Source of the DNA: JASGDN01 sp049841275
Lineage (GTDB): Bacteria > Chloroflexota > Chloroflexia > Thermomicrobiales > UBA6265
Direction: 5' to 3'
DNA length: 64,000 nucleotides
NCBI GenBank assembly: GCA_049841275.1
Contig: JASGDN010000075.1
Span: 1 to 64,000, forward strand
Shown here: piece after piece, positions 43,224 through 51,823 of the stretch
Layout of the letters: each line of letters begins with the position of its first letter
Position numbering within the stretch: position 1 is the first letter of the stretch
Made by a program: the position numbers and the translations under genes
The notes under the pieces: model-generated
The model's database searches: none
Seen by the model: only the letters and a program-made list of their open reading frames with translations
What the model was told of the DNA's origin: nothing

Positions 43224-43574
43224 TCAGCGATGTCCGACAATATTGACGATTGCCCCAGCCGGCGCCCGCACAAAGAAGCGACGAACACCCCACGATTCGT
43301 CAGCCGGGTCGTAGACAATCTCCACGCCGTGACGAACCGCCGCCGCGTGAAAGGCATCGACATCGTCGACGCCGACAGAAACCGCCGGGACGACCGGTGC
43401 GGATGCATCGTGGTCGATCGCGCTCAGCTGATGCGTCGCATCCTCTGGCGAAGCGTAGGTGACGATCTAGCCGAGATCCATCACCGCATCAAGACCCAGG
43501 AAGTCCCCATAGAACGTCTGTCTTGCCGCCGCATTCCCCGCCGCGATATTCGGCACAATCCGCAACACGCGCAT
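43224..43574 (-). pseudogene. VOC/glyoxalase-family gene with an in-frame amber codon
   Basis: One frame from ATG 43574 to TGA 43224 (116 residues) encodes a complete single-module VOC protein: MRVLRIVPNIAAGN, then FYGDFLGLDAVMDLG, then IVTYASPEDATH, VSVGVDDVDAFHAAA, GVRRFFVRAPAGAIVNIV. A TAG at 43467-43469 interrupts it at codon 36, exactly where relatives have W (DLGW). A TGG-to-TAG change explains it. The frame is otherwise intact on both sides, so this is a single nonsense mutation or a stop that is read through. Confidence 0.85.
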
Positions 43575-43612
43575 GGGCACCCCCTACTTCCCAACCAGTA
43601 TCGTGCTACAGA

Positions 43613-44461
43613 TCAGTAGCAATCCGGGATGAACGTCTGGTCGCTCACCGGCGGCCGCACATACCCCGCATCCGACTGCCGAGGCGGCAGGTGCTTGAGG
43701 CGCTCGACCGCCACATCCTCATAGGGGATCAGGCTCAACAGGTGCCGGATCACATTCAGCCGCGCCCGCTTCTTGTCGTCCGACGGCACGACATACCACG
43801 GTGATTGCCGCGTGTCGGTGTGCCGGAACATCTCGTCCTTCGCGCGGGAATAGTCCACCCAGCGCGAACGGGATTCCAGGTCCATCGGGCTCAGCTTCCA
43901 GCGCTTCGTGGGATTCTCCATCCGCTCCTGGAAGCGACGCTCCTGCTCATCGTCACTCACGGAAAACCAGTATTTGATGAGGATGATCCCCGACCGGATC
44001 AGCATGCGCTCGAATTCGGGAGTAGAGCGCATGAACTCTTCGTATTCCTCGTCGGTGCAGAAGCCCATGACCCGCTCGACCCCGGCCCGGTTGTACCAGC
44101 TCCGGTCGAACAGCACCATCTCACCGGCCGCCGGCAAATGCGGCACGTATCGCTGGTAGTACCACTGGGTACGCTCGCGCTCGGTCGGTGCGCTCAGCGC
44201 CACCACCCGACAGATCCGAGGATTGAGCGGCTCGGTGATGCGCTTGATCGTCCCACCCTTGCCGGCAGCATCCCGTCCCTCGAAGAGCACCACCACGCGC
44301 AGCCCCGTATGACGGACCCATTCCTGCAATTTCACCAATTCGATATCAAGCCGCGCCAATTCCTCTTCATAAAATGCCTTGTTGAGCTTCTTTCGCTTCG
44401 GCGATTGTTCGTCCTGCAACGCAGCCCGTGCTTCAGCCGTATCCTTGCGCTTGTTCGACAT
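43613..44461 (-). CDS. ppk2: polyphosphate kinase 2
   Basis: A 282-residue class I PPK2, which transfers phosphate between polyphosphate and nucleoside diphosphates. Walker A: GRDAAGKGG (62-70), preceded by VVVLFE. Lid and Walker B: LFDRSWYNRAGVE (118-130). The downstream KYWFSVSDDEQERRF and SPMDLESRSRWVDYSRAKDEM blocks are conserved in the family. The length and single domain fit NDP-producing or NTP-producing short PPK2. GGAGGA precedes the ATG. It ends 38 bp from the VOC remnant and may have been cotranscribed with it. Confidence 0.92.
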   Translation of the reverse strand: MSNKRKDTAEARAALQDEQSPKRKKLNKAFYEEELARLDIELVKLQEWVRHTGLRVVVLFEGRDAAGKGGTIKRITEPLNPRICRVVALSAPTERERTQWYYQRYVPHLPAAGEMVLFDRSWYNRAGVERVMGFCTDEEYEEFMRSTPEFERMLIRSGIILIKYWFSVSDDEQERRFQERMENPTKRWKLSPMDLESRSRWVDYSRAKDEMFRHTDTRQSPWYVVPSDDKKRARLNVIRHLLSLIPYEDVAVERLKHLPPRQSDAGYVRPPVSDQTFIPDCY

Positions 44462-44581
44462 GGCTCCTCCTCCGTATTGCGATCCCCGGCGATGCCATCA
44501 ATCCTACCATGCTCGCTTGCATCGCGCTCATCGCGTTTCCTGTAAAGTGGATGGCATCTTTTGGGATAGTCGCCACGGCAC

Positions 44582-45841
44582 CTACCGGCCGCCCGGACCC
44601 TCCGCCACGGCAGGCACCGAAGGGATGGAGGCAACGACCGTCGATTCGAGGCGGTCCGTCCGGGGCACCACCGGCATCGCGACCAGCGGGAAGATCGCCG
44701 TCAGTGCAAATGTCAGCGGATACCCGATCGCCCCGATCAGCGCGCCGATTCCGGACGGAATGAACGCCGAAACCAGAAACTGCCCGGTGTTCTGCATCCC
44801 CATCGCCCGGCCGCCCCAGAACGGCCCGCCAATCTCCGCCACCGACGTGAACGCCAGTCCGTTGTCCGCCACGGTCACGATCGAGGCGATCACCAGCATC
44901 AGCACCGCCACCGGCAGATCGAGCCCGTCCGCCAGCCCCAGCAGCAGCATCGCCAGGCACGCGCAGACCGTGATCGCCCGGAGCGGACGCATCCGGCTCC
45001 CGATCCGGTCCGAGACCCAGCCAACCGTCAGCCGTCCGAGCGCCCCGAGAATCTGCGAGATCGTCACCAGGACTCCCGCCGCCGTCGGCGACCACCCATG
45101 CTGCGCGATGAGCCAGACCAGCGCGAAGTTCCAGACCACGATCTGCGGCACCTGCAACAGGATCGAGACGCCGTGGATCCGCCACAACAGCGATCCCTGC
45201 CGGTACGGGTTGGCCATCGCACCGCTCGCCATTGCAGCCGCGCGGGACGGACGCGGCGGATCGATCACGAACAACGCGCAGATCGCCGCCATCACCGCCA
45301 CGAAGACGGTCGGGAAGATCCACGCAACGTGAACGCCCTGTGTCCCAGCCAGCTTCGGGATCGTCAAAGCACCCAACCCCACGCCCAACGGCTGCGCCAT
45401 CTGCCGGATGCCCATCGTCAGACCACGCTGCTCCGGCGGAAACCAGCCGATCACCACTCGCCCGCTCGCGGCGTTCGCACAGGCTGCCATCGTGCCGCCG
45501 AGGAAGAGGAAAAGCCCGATTCCCAGATAGGACGACGAGAGGATCATCCCGAGTCCGCACAAGGCGGTCAGCCCCAGCCCGACCGCCAGCACCCACCGTT
45601 CCCCGACGCGATCGACCACGTATCCCCACGCGATCAGCGTGACCATCATGCCGAGGATCGGCATCCCGGCGAGGAACCCGGCCCGCGCCAGGCTCATGCC
45701 ATGCTCCTGGTGCAACGCCGGGATCAGCCCCGCCGTGCCATTCACCATCACGGTGCCCGACATCTGCGCCATCATGCTCAGGCCCAGCATCGACCATCGC
45801 CGCGCCGTCCCGATGTCGTGGTTCGATATGTCCTGACTCAC
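44582..45841 (-). CDS. MFS transporter
   Basis: A 419-residue, 12-segment major facilitator. GTG 45841 is preferred because it overlaps the TetR stop as GTGA; an upstream ATG (45862) would overlap by 25 bp. The loop 2-3 motif is degenerate, GYVVDRVGERWVLAVGL (about 73-89). The group resembles nitrate/oxalate:formate-type or NarK-like MFS proteins only loosely. It is the third gene of a minus-strand unit, DHA2 pump-TetR-MFS. Substrate unknown. Confidence 0.82.
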   Translation of the reverse strand: MSQDISNHDIGTARRWSMLGLSMMAQMSGTVMVNGTAGLIPALHQEHGMSLARAGFLAGMPILGMMVTLIAWGYVVDRVGERWVLAVGLGLTALCGLGMILSSSYLGIGLFLFLGGTMAACANAASGRVVIGWFPPEQRGLTMGIRQMAQPLGVGLGALTIPKLAGTQGVHVAWIFPTVFVAVMAAICALFVIDPPRPSRAAAMASGAMANPYRQGSLLWRIHGVSILLQVPQIVVWNFALVWLIAQHGWSPTAAGVLVTISQILGALGRLTVGWVSDRIGSRMRPLRAITVCACLAMLLLGLADGLDLPVAVLMLVIASIVTVADNGLAFTSVAEIGGPFWGGRAMGMQNTGQFLVSAFIPSGIGALIGAIGYPLTFALTAIFPLVAMPVVPRTDRLESTVVASIPSVPAVAEGPGGR

Positions 45842-46440
45842 CCCTGCTTCTCGACTCCGCAAAGCGCCCGCACCGCCGGCATCGCCGTCGCGATGATGGC
45901 ATCGTGCGAGGCCTCGGTCATGCCCGGAACCGATCCCGCCACCCGCACCGCCACCAGGCCGAACACCACCGCGACCACCTGCTCGGCCCGCAGCGCCGCC
46001 TCATCCGGCGCCACTCCCTGCGCGATCAGGCTCGCGGTCAGGGGATGCGTCACCCGCCGCTGGACGTGCGCCCGCGCCTCCTCGCGCAATTCCGGATCGA
46101 TATCCGACGACGGAACGAGCATCGTCCGCACGATCGGCCCCACCCCCTGCGTATCCACCTTCGCCAGCATCCGCCGCAACAGGTGCTCGACATCGTCCAC
46201 CGAGGCGATACGCGGGGTCCCGACCGAATCGGCCTCGACCGTCGCGCTGTAGAGCGCCATCTTGTTCCCGAAGTACCGGGCGATCAACGCCGCATCGACA
46301 CCGGCACGCTCGCCGATCTCCCGCAATGAGGTCCGGTCGTATCCCTTCGTCCCGAACAGCTCGCGCGCGGCCTCCAGCAGGTCCTGTCGCGTCTGGGCCG
46401 CATCCCGCTTGCGCGCGGGTGACGTCATTGTCCCGGCCAT
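45838..46440 (-). CDS. TetR-family transcriptional regulator
   Basis: A 200-residue regulator. The HTH (about 13-60) reads TRQDLLEAARELFGTKGYDR, TSLREIGERAGVDAALIARYFGNKMALY. ATG 46440 is used; ATG 46428 is also possible. It sits between two transporters with a 19-bp gap upstream and a 4-bp overlap downstream, so all three are likely one transcript controlled from upstream of 48067. The C-terminal ligand-binding domain matches the TetR_C_33-like group. Confidence 0.85.
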   Translation of the reverse strand: MAGTMTSPARKRDAAQTRQDLLEAARELFGTKGYDRTSLREIGERAGVDAALIARYFGNKMALYSATVEADSVGTPRIASVDDVEHLLRRMLAKVDTQGVGPIVRTMLVPSSDIDPELREEARAHVQRRVTHPLTASLIAQGVAPDEAALRAEQVVAVVFGLVAVRVAGSVPGMTEASHDAIIATAMPAVRALCGVEKQG

Positions 46441-46459
46441 GCCATGCTCCCTCTTCCGC

Positions 46460-48067
46460 TCAGGCGTTCGGCTGGCGCATGGTCGCCGAAACCGTGGCCC
46501 CAGCGCCAATCGGCCGCACGCCCGAGACAATCGACGAGGAGGCCGCGGACGATATCGCCGGCGCCCCCTCCGTACCGGGCTCCGGAATCACCGCAGCCAC
46601 CGTGTTTCCATGCGCCGTCACCGCTGGCGCGCCAGCCGGAACCACGGAGCCATCGCCATCGGACGGCAACAGCATCAGGCTGACCATGGCCGCCGCGATG
46701 CAGATGACCGCTCCGGAGATGAAGGTCACCGAATATCCCGTCGCGCTCGGCAGATGCGCACCCTCCGGCGTGAAGGCGCTCAGCAATGCAATGCCTGCCG
46801 CACTCCCGACCGCGCCGCCGATGGTCCGCAACACGGTGTTCATGCTCGTCGCACTCCCGGTCTCCTCAACCGGAACCGCGCGAATGATCAGCAGCGGCAT
46901 CGCCGCGAACGTCGTGCTGATGCCAAGCCCGAGCACGACCATCGCCGCCACGATCTCCCACTGCGCCGACCGCGACACGCCGACGAAGATCATGTCGATC
47001 GCGACGATGAGCGTCCCGATCGGCAGCACCCATCGTGCCCCGAAACGCGCGGTCAGCCAGTTCGACGTGCGTGTGGAGAGCAGGCTCCCCATCGAGAGCG
47101 GCGCCAGCATCAGCCCGGTCGCGATCAGCCCGGCGTGGAAACCATACCCGGCCTCCTTCGGCGCCTGCACGTACCGGTTCACCAACGAGGTCATGGCATA
47201 GAGGCTGACACCCATCATCAGCGCCACGATATCCGCCGCCAGCACCGGACGGACCACCATCAGCCGGAGATTGACCAGCGGATACGGCGTCCGCAACGCC
47301 TGCATCCCCCATGCAATACCGGAGACTATCGCCACCGCGAAGAGTCCGACAACTTCCAGCGACGTCCAGCCGAGCGTCCGCCCCTGGCTGATCCCGAGCA
47401 GCAGGGTTGCCAGGGAGATCGAAAGCAGGATGGCGCCGACGACATCGAGCGGCTGCGACGGCCGGTGCCGCACCGACGGCACTACCATGGCGATCAGGAT
47501 GAAGGCGATCGTGCTGATGATCGCCGCGAACCAGAATGCCGCCCGATAGTCGAGGTCCTGCGCGATGAACCCGGTGATCGGATAGCCGAGACCCGTCCCG
47601 ATCGCCGTGGAGACGGAGAGGATCGCGATGCCGCTCCGCCGCTTGTCGCGCGGCAGGGAGTCGCGCGCGACGGAAATCGCCAGCGGCACCAGGCCAAGGC
47701 CGAGCCCCTGGAAGGCGCGCCCGGCGATGAGCACCCCGAACGACGGCGCCACGGCCGCCAGCACCGACCCGAGAAAGACCAGCCCGAGGCTGCCCAGGAT
47801 CGTCTGCTTGCGCCACGGCCCGTCCGCGAGGCGCCCCGTGATCGGGGTCGTCACCGCTCCGACGAGCAACGTGATGGTGAGCACCCATTGCGCGGCTTCG
47901 AGCGAGACACCTTGCTCCCGCGCGATCGTCGGAATCATCGGCGCGCCCAGCGTCGACAGCACCGACATGACCATCGCCGAATAGATGAGGACCGGCAGCA
48001 GCGCCGTCGCCCGCCACCCCGTCATCCTCACCGCGTCGTCCACTCCCCGTCCCCGATCCTCGCTCAT
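46460..48067 (-). CDS. MFS drug-resistance transporter, DHA2 type
   Basis: A 535-residue, 14-segment transporter. Loop 2-3: GRLADGPWRKQTIL, where the usual D-R/K-x-G-R-R is altered. Helix 5 motif C region: SIALGTGLGYPITGFIAQDLDYR-like. A 70-residue Ala/Pro/Ser-rich cytoplasmic tail ends the protein, unusual for the family. It is the first gene of the DHA2-TetR-MFS unit. An inverted repeat at 48165-48199 lies 98 bp upstream and may be the regulator's site. Confidence 0.85.
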   Translation of the reverse strand: MSEDRGRGVDDAVRMTGWRATALLPVLIYSAMVMSVLSTLGAPMIPTIAREQGVSLEAAQWVLTITLLVGAVTTPITGRLADGPWRKQTILGSLGLVFLGSVLAAVAPSFGVLIAGRAFQGLGLGLVPLAISVARDSLPRDKRRSGIAILSVSTAIGTGLGYPITGFIAQDLDYRAAFWFAAIISTIAFILIAMVVPSVRHRPSQPLDVVGAILLSISLATLLLGISQGRTLGWTSLEVVGLFAVAIVSGIAWGMQALRTPYPLVNLRLMVVRPVLAADIVALMMGVSLYAMTSLVNRYVQAPKEAGYGFHAGLIATGLMLAPLSMGSLLSTRTSNWLTARFGARWVLPIGTLIVAIDMIFVGVSRSAQWEIVAAMVVLGLGISTTFAAMPLLIIRAVPVEETGSATSMNTVLRTIGGAVGSAAGIALLSAFTPEGAHLPSATGYSVTFISGAVICIAAAMVSLMLLPSDGDGSVVPAGAPAVTAHGNTVAAVIPEPGTEGAPAISSAASSSIVSGVRPIGAGATVSATMRQPNA

Positions 48068-48164
48068 GCGTCCTGAAACCCCGGTTCCGTCGCCCCGGCT
48101 CGCCCGGCTGTGGCGGATCTATGCACTATCCGAAACACGATAGCGGGCAGCCGCATCGCTGCCC

Positions 48165-48199
48165 ATCACACAAGTCATCATACCATGACATCGTGTGAT
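48165..48199. promoter_or_regulatory. inverted repeat upstream of the DHA2-TetR-MFS operon
   Basis: ATCACAC (48165-48171) and GTGTGAT (48193-48199) are inverted arms, with further partial symmetry (AAGTCAT and ATGACAT) inside. It lies in the 292-bp gap between the operon and the divergent sigma gene. Candidate operator for the TetR at 45838. Confidence 0.45.
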
Positions 48200-48359
48200 G
48201 ACAAGTACAATGTCACGCTGGAGCAGCAAGATCGCCTGATGCCGGACATGCCACCGAATATCGCCCGCATCCGTTCTCCGAAGTACATGGCCCGCACGCG
48301 TCCGGGCCGGATACGATCGGGGTACAGCGCGAATCATGGAAACCGGAGCGCAGGTGCAG

Positions 48360-48968
48360 ATGGACAAGCCCGGATGCCCCGGACGCTCGACAATCGACAC
48401 CGGCGAACCCACGGACGATCAGCTTGTCCGGCAAGCCCAGGCCGGGGATGAGCGCGCCTTCGATGCGCTCTATACCCGCTACCACCGGGAGGTTCGCGCC
48501 TTCATCACGGCCCGCGTCAATGGCGATATGACGACGGCCGACGACATCACCAGCGACGTTTTTACCAAGGTCTTCCGCTATCTCGGTCGTTTTCAGCGCG
48601 GCTCGTTCCGCGGCTGGATCTACCAGATCGCCCGGAACACGCTGATCGATCACTACCGCTCGGAACGACCCGTCTCCTCGCTCGACGGCGAACTCGATCT
48701 TGCCAGTGACGAACCTACGCCGGATGCCCAGGCGATCGCGGCCGAGGCTAGCCGCCAGTTGCTCGCCGCCTTGGACATCCTCTCCCCGATTCCCCGCCGC
48801 ATCCTCGAGCTACGTCTCAAGGGCTATCCACTGGACGACATCTGCGCCGACCTGGACATGGAACTGAGCGCCGTCAAGAGCGCCCAGCATCGGGCCTTCA
48901 GGAAGCTCCGCTCCCATCTGCACGAGCAATCCGCCGGGTCCCTGCCCGATCGGAGGAACCAGCCATGA
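48360..48968 (+). CDS. ECF-type RNA polymerase sigma factor
   Basis: A 202-residue sigma factor. Region 2: LVRQAQAGDERAFDALYTRYH, ADDITSDVFTKVFRYL, RGWIYQIARNTLIDHYRS. Region 4: LSPIPRRILELRLKGYPLDDI, then ELSAVKSAQHRAFRKLR. ATG 48360 is preferred; ATG 48336 is 8 codons upstream with no better ribosome-binding site. It resembles the truncated sigma at 225 and serves as the template showing what that gene lost. It overlaps its membrane partner by 4 bp (ATGA). Confidence 0.88.
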   Translation: MDKPGCPGRSTIDTGEPTDDQLVRQAQAGDERAFDALYTRYHREVRAFITARVNGDMTTADDITSDVFTKVFRYLGRFQRGSFRGWIYQIARNTLIDHYRSERPVSSLDGELDLASDEPTPDAQAIAAEASRQLLAALDILSPIPRRILELRLKGYPLDDICADLDMELSAVKSAQHRAFRKLRSHLHEQSAGSLPDRRNQP

Positions 48969-50104
48969 CCCGACCCGCCATCCCCGATCCGTCCGACGAT
49001 CGGTTCGACGCCATCCTCGACGCCATGCTGCGTGGCGACCGTAGCGGGCTGAGCGACCTCGACCCCGAGATGGCCTCCACCCTCGATCAGGTCCTCGGCT
49101 GGGCCGACCTCAGCGGCTTCGTGCATGAACCGCCATCCACCATGCCTGGTTCGACACGATCCGCACCGGTCGTGACCGACGATGCGCCCCGCAGCTCGGC
49201 GCACATCGCCCCGGAAGCTCCCATTCCCATCCGGGCCACGCCCGTCGCACCAGAAACGCATCCACACCGTCGAGCCTCACGCAGGAGGGTCATCATGTCT
49301 GCACTCTCGGGAATCGCCGCTGCCCTGGTCCTGGGCCTCTCCATCTACACGGCCATCCCTGCCCTGAACGACCGCACGGATCGCACGCCCTCGCCGACAG
49401 CAATCTCGCTGGCCGGCACTGACGGCACACAACTCGCGGACGCTGGCCCTTCTCCGACAAAGGGAAGCGACACCGTTATCGGGAGCCCCGGCCCCAATGC
49501 GGACGGCATCGATGTCCTGACCTCGGACGAATGCGCCGTCGCACCACTGTCTCGCCCGGAAGTGCTCTCGATCCTCGCAACCCCGCCGGGTGACTACGCC
49601 GATGTCTACAACTCAAAGTCGATGACGAGCCAGGAAACGTCGTTCGCGAACATCCCGGTCGATGACCTGAACGCCGTGTTCAGGGAGTGGCAGGCTTGCG
49701 TCAAGTTCGGCGCGACATGGCAATACATGGCGTTGCAGACCGACTTCATGACGCGCAGCGACATCTATGGCCCGCAACTCCTCAGCCGCCCGGCCCTGAT
49801 CAAGGGATATTCCGAGTCGACCCTGAACGAGATCCTCGATGGCCGGGTCCTGGTCGATCAGAAGACTCGGGATGGATGGGCAAGCTACGTGGCCGGGGGC
49901 GGAAGTCTGCCCGAGGTTGTACTCGTCATCGACGAGACGGCTGATCCATCGAGCATCTCCATCTCCGCAGATGGCACGTATATCGCTAACCTGCCGGTCG
50001 CCAAGCTCATCCAAACCACCGGCGAGCAGTTTCCGCACGGCACCGTCGATTTCGAGCTGGTCGATGGGCAGTGGAAGATCGCCCGCGCCGATACCGATTT
50101 CTGA
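48965..50104 (+). CDS. single-pass membrane protein, probable partner of the 48360 sigma
   Basis: A 379-residue protein. A cytoplasmic N-terminus (1-108) begins TRPAIPDPSDDRFDAILDAM, with a helix DLDPEMASTLDQVLGWADL. One transmembrane helix lies at about 112-130 (IMSALSGIAAALVLGLSIYT). The extracytoplasmic domain starts with ECAVAPLSRPEVLSIL, like the partner at 35177, and has a second Cys in REWQACVKFGATW. The C-terminal segment PHGTVDFELVDGQWKIARAD resembles an NTF2/SnoaL-like end. Coupling to the sigma gene supports anti-sigma or co-sensor function; no classical zinc motif is seen. Confidence 0.65.
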   Translation: MTRPAIPDPSDDRFDAILDAMLRGDRSGLSDLDPEMASTLDQVLGWADLSGFVHEPPSTMPGSTRSAPVVTDDAPRSSAHIAPEAPIPIRATPVAPETHPHRRASRRRVIMSALSGIAAALVLGLSIYTAIPALNDRTDRTPSPTAISLAGTDGTQLADAGPSPTKGSDTVIGSPGPNADGIDVLTSDECAVAPLSRPEVLSILATPPGDYADVYNSKSMTSQETSFANIPVDDLNAVFREWQACVKFGATWQYMALQTDFMTRSDIYGPQLLSRPALIKGYSESTLNEILDGRVLVDQKTRDGWASYVAGGGSLPEVVLVIDETADPSSISISADGTYIANLPVAKLIQTTGEQFPHGTVDFELVDGQWKIARADTDF

Positions 50105-50118
50105 TACCCCTGAACGAG

Positions 50119-50149
50119 CCAGGCCAGCCCTTGACACGGGCTGACCTGG
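50119..50149. terminator. hairpin between convergent genes
   Basis: CCAGGCCAGCCC pairs with GGGCTGACCTGG with one mismatch, around a 7-nt loop. It lies 15 bp past the sigma partner and 16 bp from the end of the minus-strand HEPN gene. Confidence 0.65.
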
Positions 50150-50164
50150 TCACTCGGGAAGCTC

Positions 50165-50566
50165 TTACGACTCGGACGAGGATTCTCCTGCCTGTCGTTC
50201 ACGATCCATCCGCTCCGCATGCGCGTCCAGCAACACGATCATTTCACGGGCGAAAGCAAGCGCATCAGCGGTGCTCCGTGTCACCGTTTCTCCAGAGATG
50301 TGGGTATCGTAGTCAGCCATGTTTCTCCGTGCCCGCAGGAACTTGAGTGTTGCCGCCAGCGAGGGATCAAGCTGGGAGATGAGCGTCGGTACCACCCGAT
50401 GCTCGCGACTCGACGCCGTTCGCACGAACCCAAGCCGTCGCTCGCAGAAAGCCCGAGCTTCCAGATAGGCCGCGTAGTATGATCGCCCGATGCTGGCACG
50501 TTGAAACGCTTGGCGGTCGTCGTCACGCAGGGCGTCTGCGACCTCAAGGAACTCACGCCCCTCCAT
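50165..50566 (-). CDS. HEPN-like domain protein, module copy 1
   Basis: A 133-residue all-helical protein. Helix 1-2 contains IGRSYYAAYLEARAFCERR (27-44), and helix 4 contains LKFLRARRNMADYDTHIS, with the RNxADYD signature (81-87) of the HEPN family. The canonical RNase motif Rx4-6H is not present: the nearest His is at position 89, seven residues after R81. The acidic Ser-rich tail (ESSSES) is short. ATG 50566 overlaps the upstream partner gene by 14 bp, exactly as in the second module copy. HEPN proteins are often toxins or RNases; here activity is uncertain. Confidence 0.7.
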   Translation of the reverse strand: MEGREFLEVADALRDDDRQAFQRASIGRSYYAAYLEARAFCERRLGFVRTASSREHRVVPTLISQLDPSLAATLKFLRARRNMADYDTHISGETVTRSTADALAFAREMIVLLDAHAERMDRERQAGESSSES

Positions 50567-50888
50567 ACGTATCGCCCGCCCACTGCGTGAACACGAAGAT
50601 GAGCTCTTCCGGATAGTTCAGTGAGGTATGAAGCCAGCGAAAATAGTCCATCCGACCCGGCATCATGGTCTCCAGATTGCCTGGCACGGAGACGATCATC
50701 CGCATCGGCGGGTCCCAATCGTCGTAGCGAACCGTATCCAGTTGGATCGTGGCGCCCGGAAAAAGATCCAGCGCCTTCGCACTCGCCTGCTGGATGAATG
50801 TCCGCAACTCCGGGTGCTCCTTCAGCAAGGCAAGCACCGTGGCCTCCTCTTCCGGATTGTCTGGCAGCAGATTGGCGACAGCGACCAC
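50553..50888 (-). CDS. HEPN-module partner protein, copy 1, unknown fold
   Basis: A 111-residue protein. GTG 50888 is chosen because it follows GGAGGGGAGG and aligns with the ATG of copy 2 (VVAVANLL versus MVAVADML). Conserved core: LRTFIQQ, then LFPGATIQLDTVRYDDWDPPMRMIVSV, then a C-terminal FxWLHTSLNYPEELIFVFTQW. A beta-alpha fold is likely. It lacks the GSxARGxxxxxSDxD motif of the nucleotidyltransferases that normally pair with HEPN proteins, so it may be a new kind of partner or a degenerate MNT. Divergent from the gene at 50997. Confidence 0.65.
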   Translation of the reverse strand: MVAVANLLPDNPEEEATVLALLKEHPELRTFIQQASAKALDLFPGATIQLDTVRYDDWDPPMRMIVSVPGNLETMMPGRMDYFRWLHTSLNYPEELIFVFTQWAGDTYGGA

Positions 50889-50996
50889 GGGAACCTCCCC
50901 TCCGGCAAACATCCTGATCGCTGAAGCATACTCCTCACCAATCGTTTTCGAAAAACAGCGTTCGCCCGGAAATCCGCACGCCGAGAATGAGATGCC

Positions 50997-51590
50997 ATGT
51001 CGAATCCCCGCCTGGCCGACCTGCTCCTGTCCGATTCAGCCATTCCCCTGGGAAACCTGAGCTACCGGACCGACCCCTCTCCCGTGGAACGGCTCGGAAC
51101 CAGGATCAGGTTCTACCACTACACGCGCCCTGAGCACCTTGCGGCGATCCTAGCCCCTGACGGCGGTCTGCGCCCAAGACGCACTACGCCGCATCCTCCG
51201 GACTCCGGCACGCCCTACGTCCTGGAAGGCCTCCTCACACCGTCGCCTCCCTGGATGACCGGCTCCCCCTACTTCGGCGATCTCGGACTGGAATTGTTCC
51301 AGCAATACGTTGGCACAGTCCCGCTCGCTGTCACCCTCCCGGAAGACTTTCCCGGGCTCTGGGTCTTCGACTACGCATTCGCGATGGAATGCAAGGCCGC
51401 GACTCGGCATGGACATGCGCCGCTTGGCCTCGGCTTCGATTGCGCCAATGGACGGGAATGCGTCCTCGCGATGGCCCGCTCCCGCATCCCACTCGCGACG
51501 TATCAGGGAGGGCACATCGCACCAATCATCGAGTGTTTTGCCTCGACCACCGGGATCGCCATCCCCTCCCGCTACATCACCATCGCGTAG
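50997..51590 (+). CDS. uncharacterised protein with an ADP-ribosyltransferase-like N-terminal motif
   Basis: A 197-residue soluble protein. After a short lead it has IRFYHYTRPEHLAAILAPDG, followed by GLRPRR. This F-Y-H-Y/H-x-T...L..IL..G.L.P pattern opens several ART-fold families (DarT-like toxins, KptA, Arr). A later CANGRECVLAMARSRIPL and the final PSRYIT could supply the remaining active-site strands, but I cannot place the catalytic Glu. It is divergent from the HEPN module, sharing a 108-bp promoter gap. A toxin role is speculation; the motif is the only hard evidence. Confidence 0.55.
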   Translation: MSNPRLADLLLSDSAIPLGNLSYRTDPSPVERLGTRIRFYHYTRPEHLAAILAPDGGLRPRRTTPHPPDSGTPYVLEGLLTPSPPWMTGSPYFGDLGLELFQQYVGTVPLAVTLPEDFPGLWVFDYAFAMECKAATRHGHAPLGLGFDCANGRECVLAMARSRIPLATYQGGHIAPIIECFASTTGIAIPSRYITIA

Positions 51591-51603
51591 GATAAGGCGG
51601 CGA

Positions 51604-51812
51604 ATTAATCGCAAGGGGTCCGCAAGCTCGCAGGATGGTTTCCCCGCCGATTCCGGGATTAATCGCAGACGGTCCGTTTGCTCGCAGGCTGATTTCCGGC
51701 CGATCCCGGAATTAATCGCAGACGATCCGTCTGCTCGCACGCACCCGTACAGCGCGAAATCCGCGCCGTTCCGGGCATTCCCCGCAATTCATCGCATCGC
51801 CAATAAATCGCA
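51604..51812. repeat. imperfect tandem repeat of about 54 bp with internal hairpins
   Basis: ATTAATCGCA recurs at 51604, 51658 and 51711, each followed by GG/GA-TCCG...GCTCGCA, and in degenerate form at 51787 (ATTCATCGCA) and 51802. The periods are 54 and 53 bp. In the third unit GCAGACG-atc-CGTCTGC (51717-51733) is a perfect stem; the second unit has one mismatch. The repeat fills the 233 bp between two convergent genes (50997 and SulP), so it may be a transcription barrier or a mobile intergenic element. Not CRISPR: the units are contiguous with no unique spacers. Confidence 0.75.
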
Positions 51813-51823
51813 ATCGACCCGCA

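Noticed and set aside
51604..51812. Possible CRISPR array
   Set aside because: Units of about 54 bp are contiguous and similar throughout, without conserved short repeats separated by unique spacers, and there are no cas genes.
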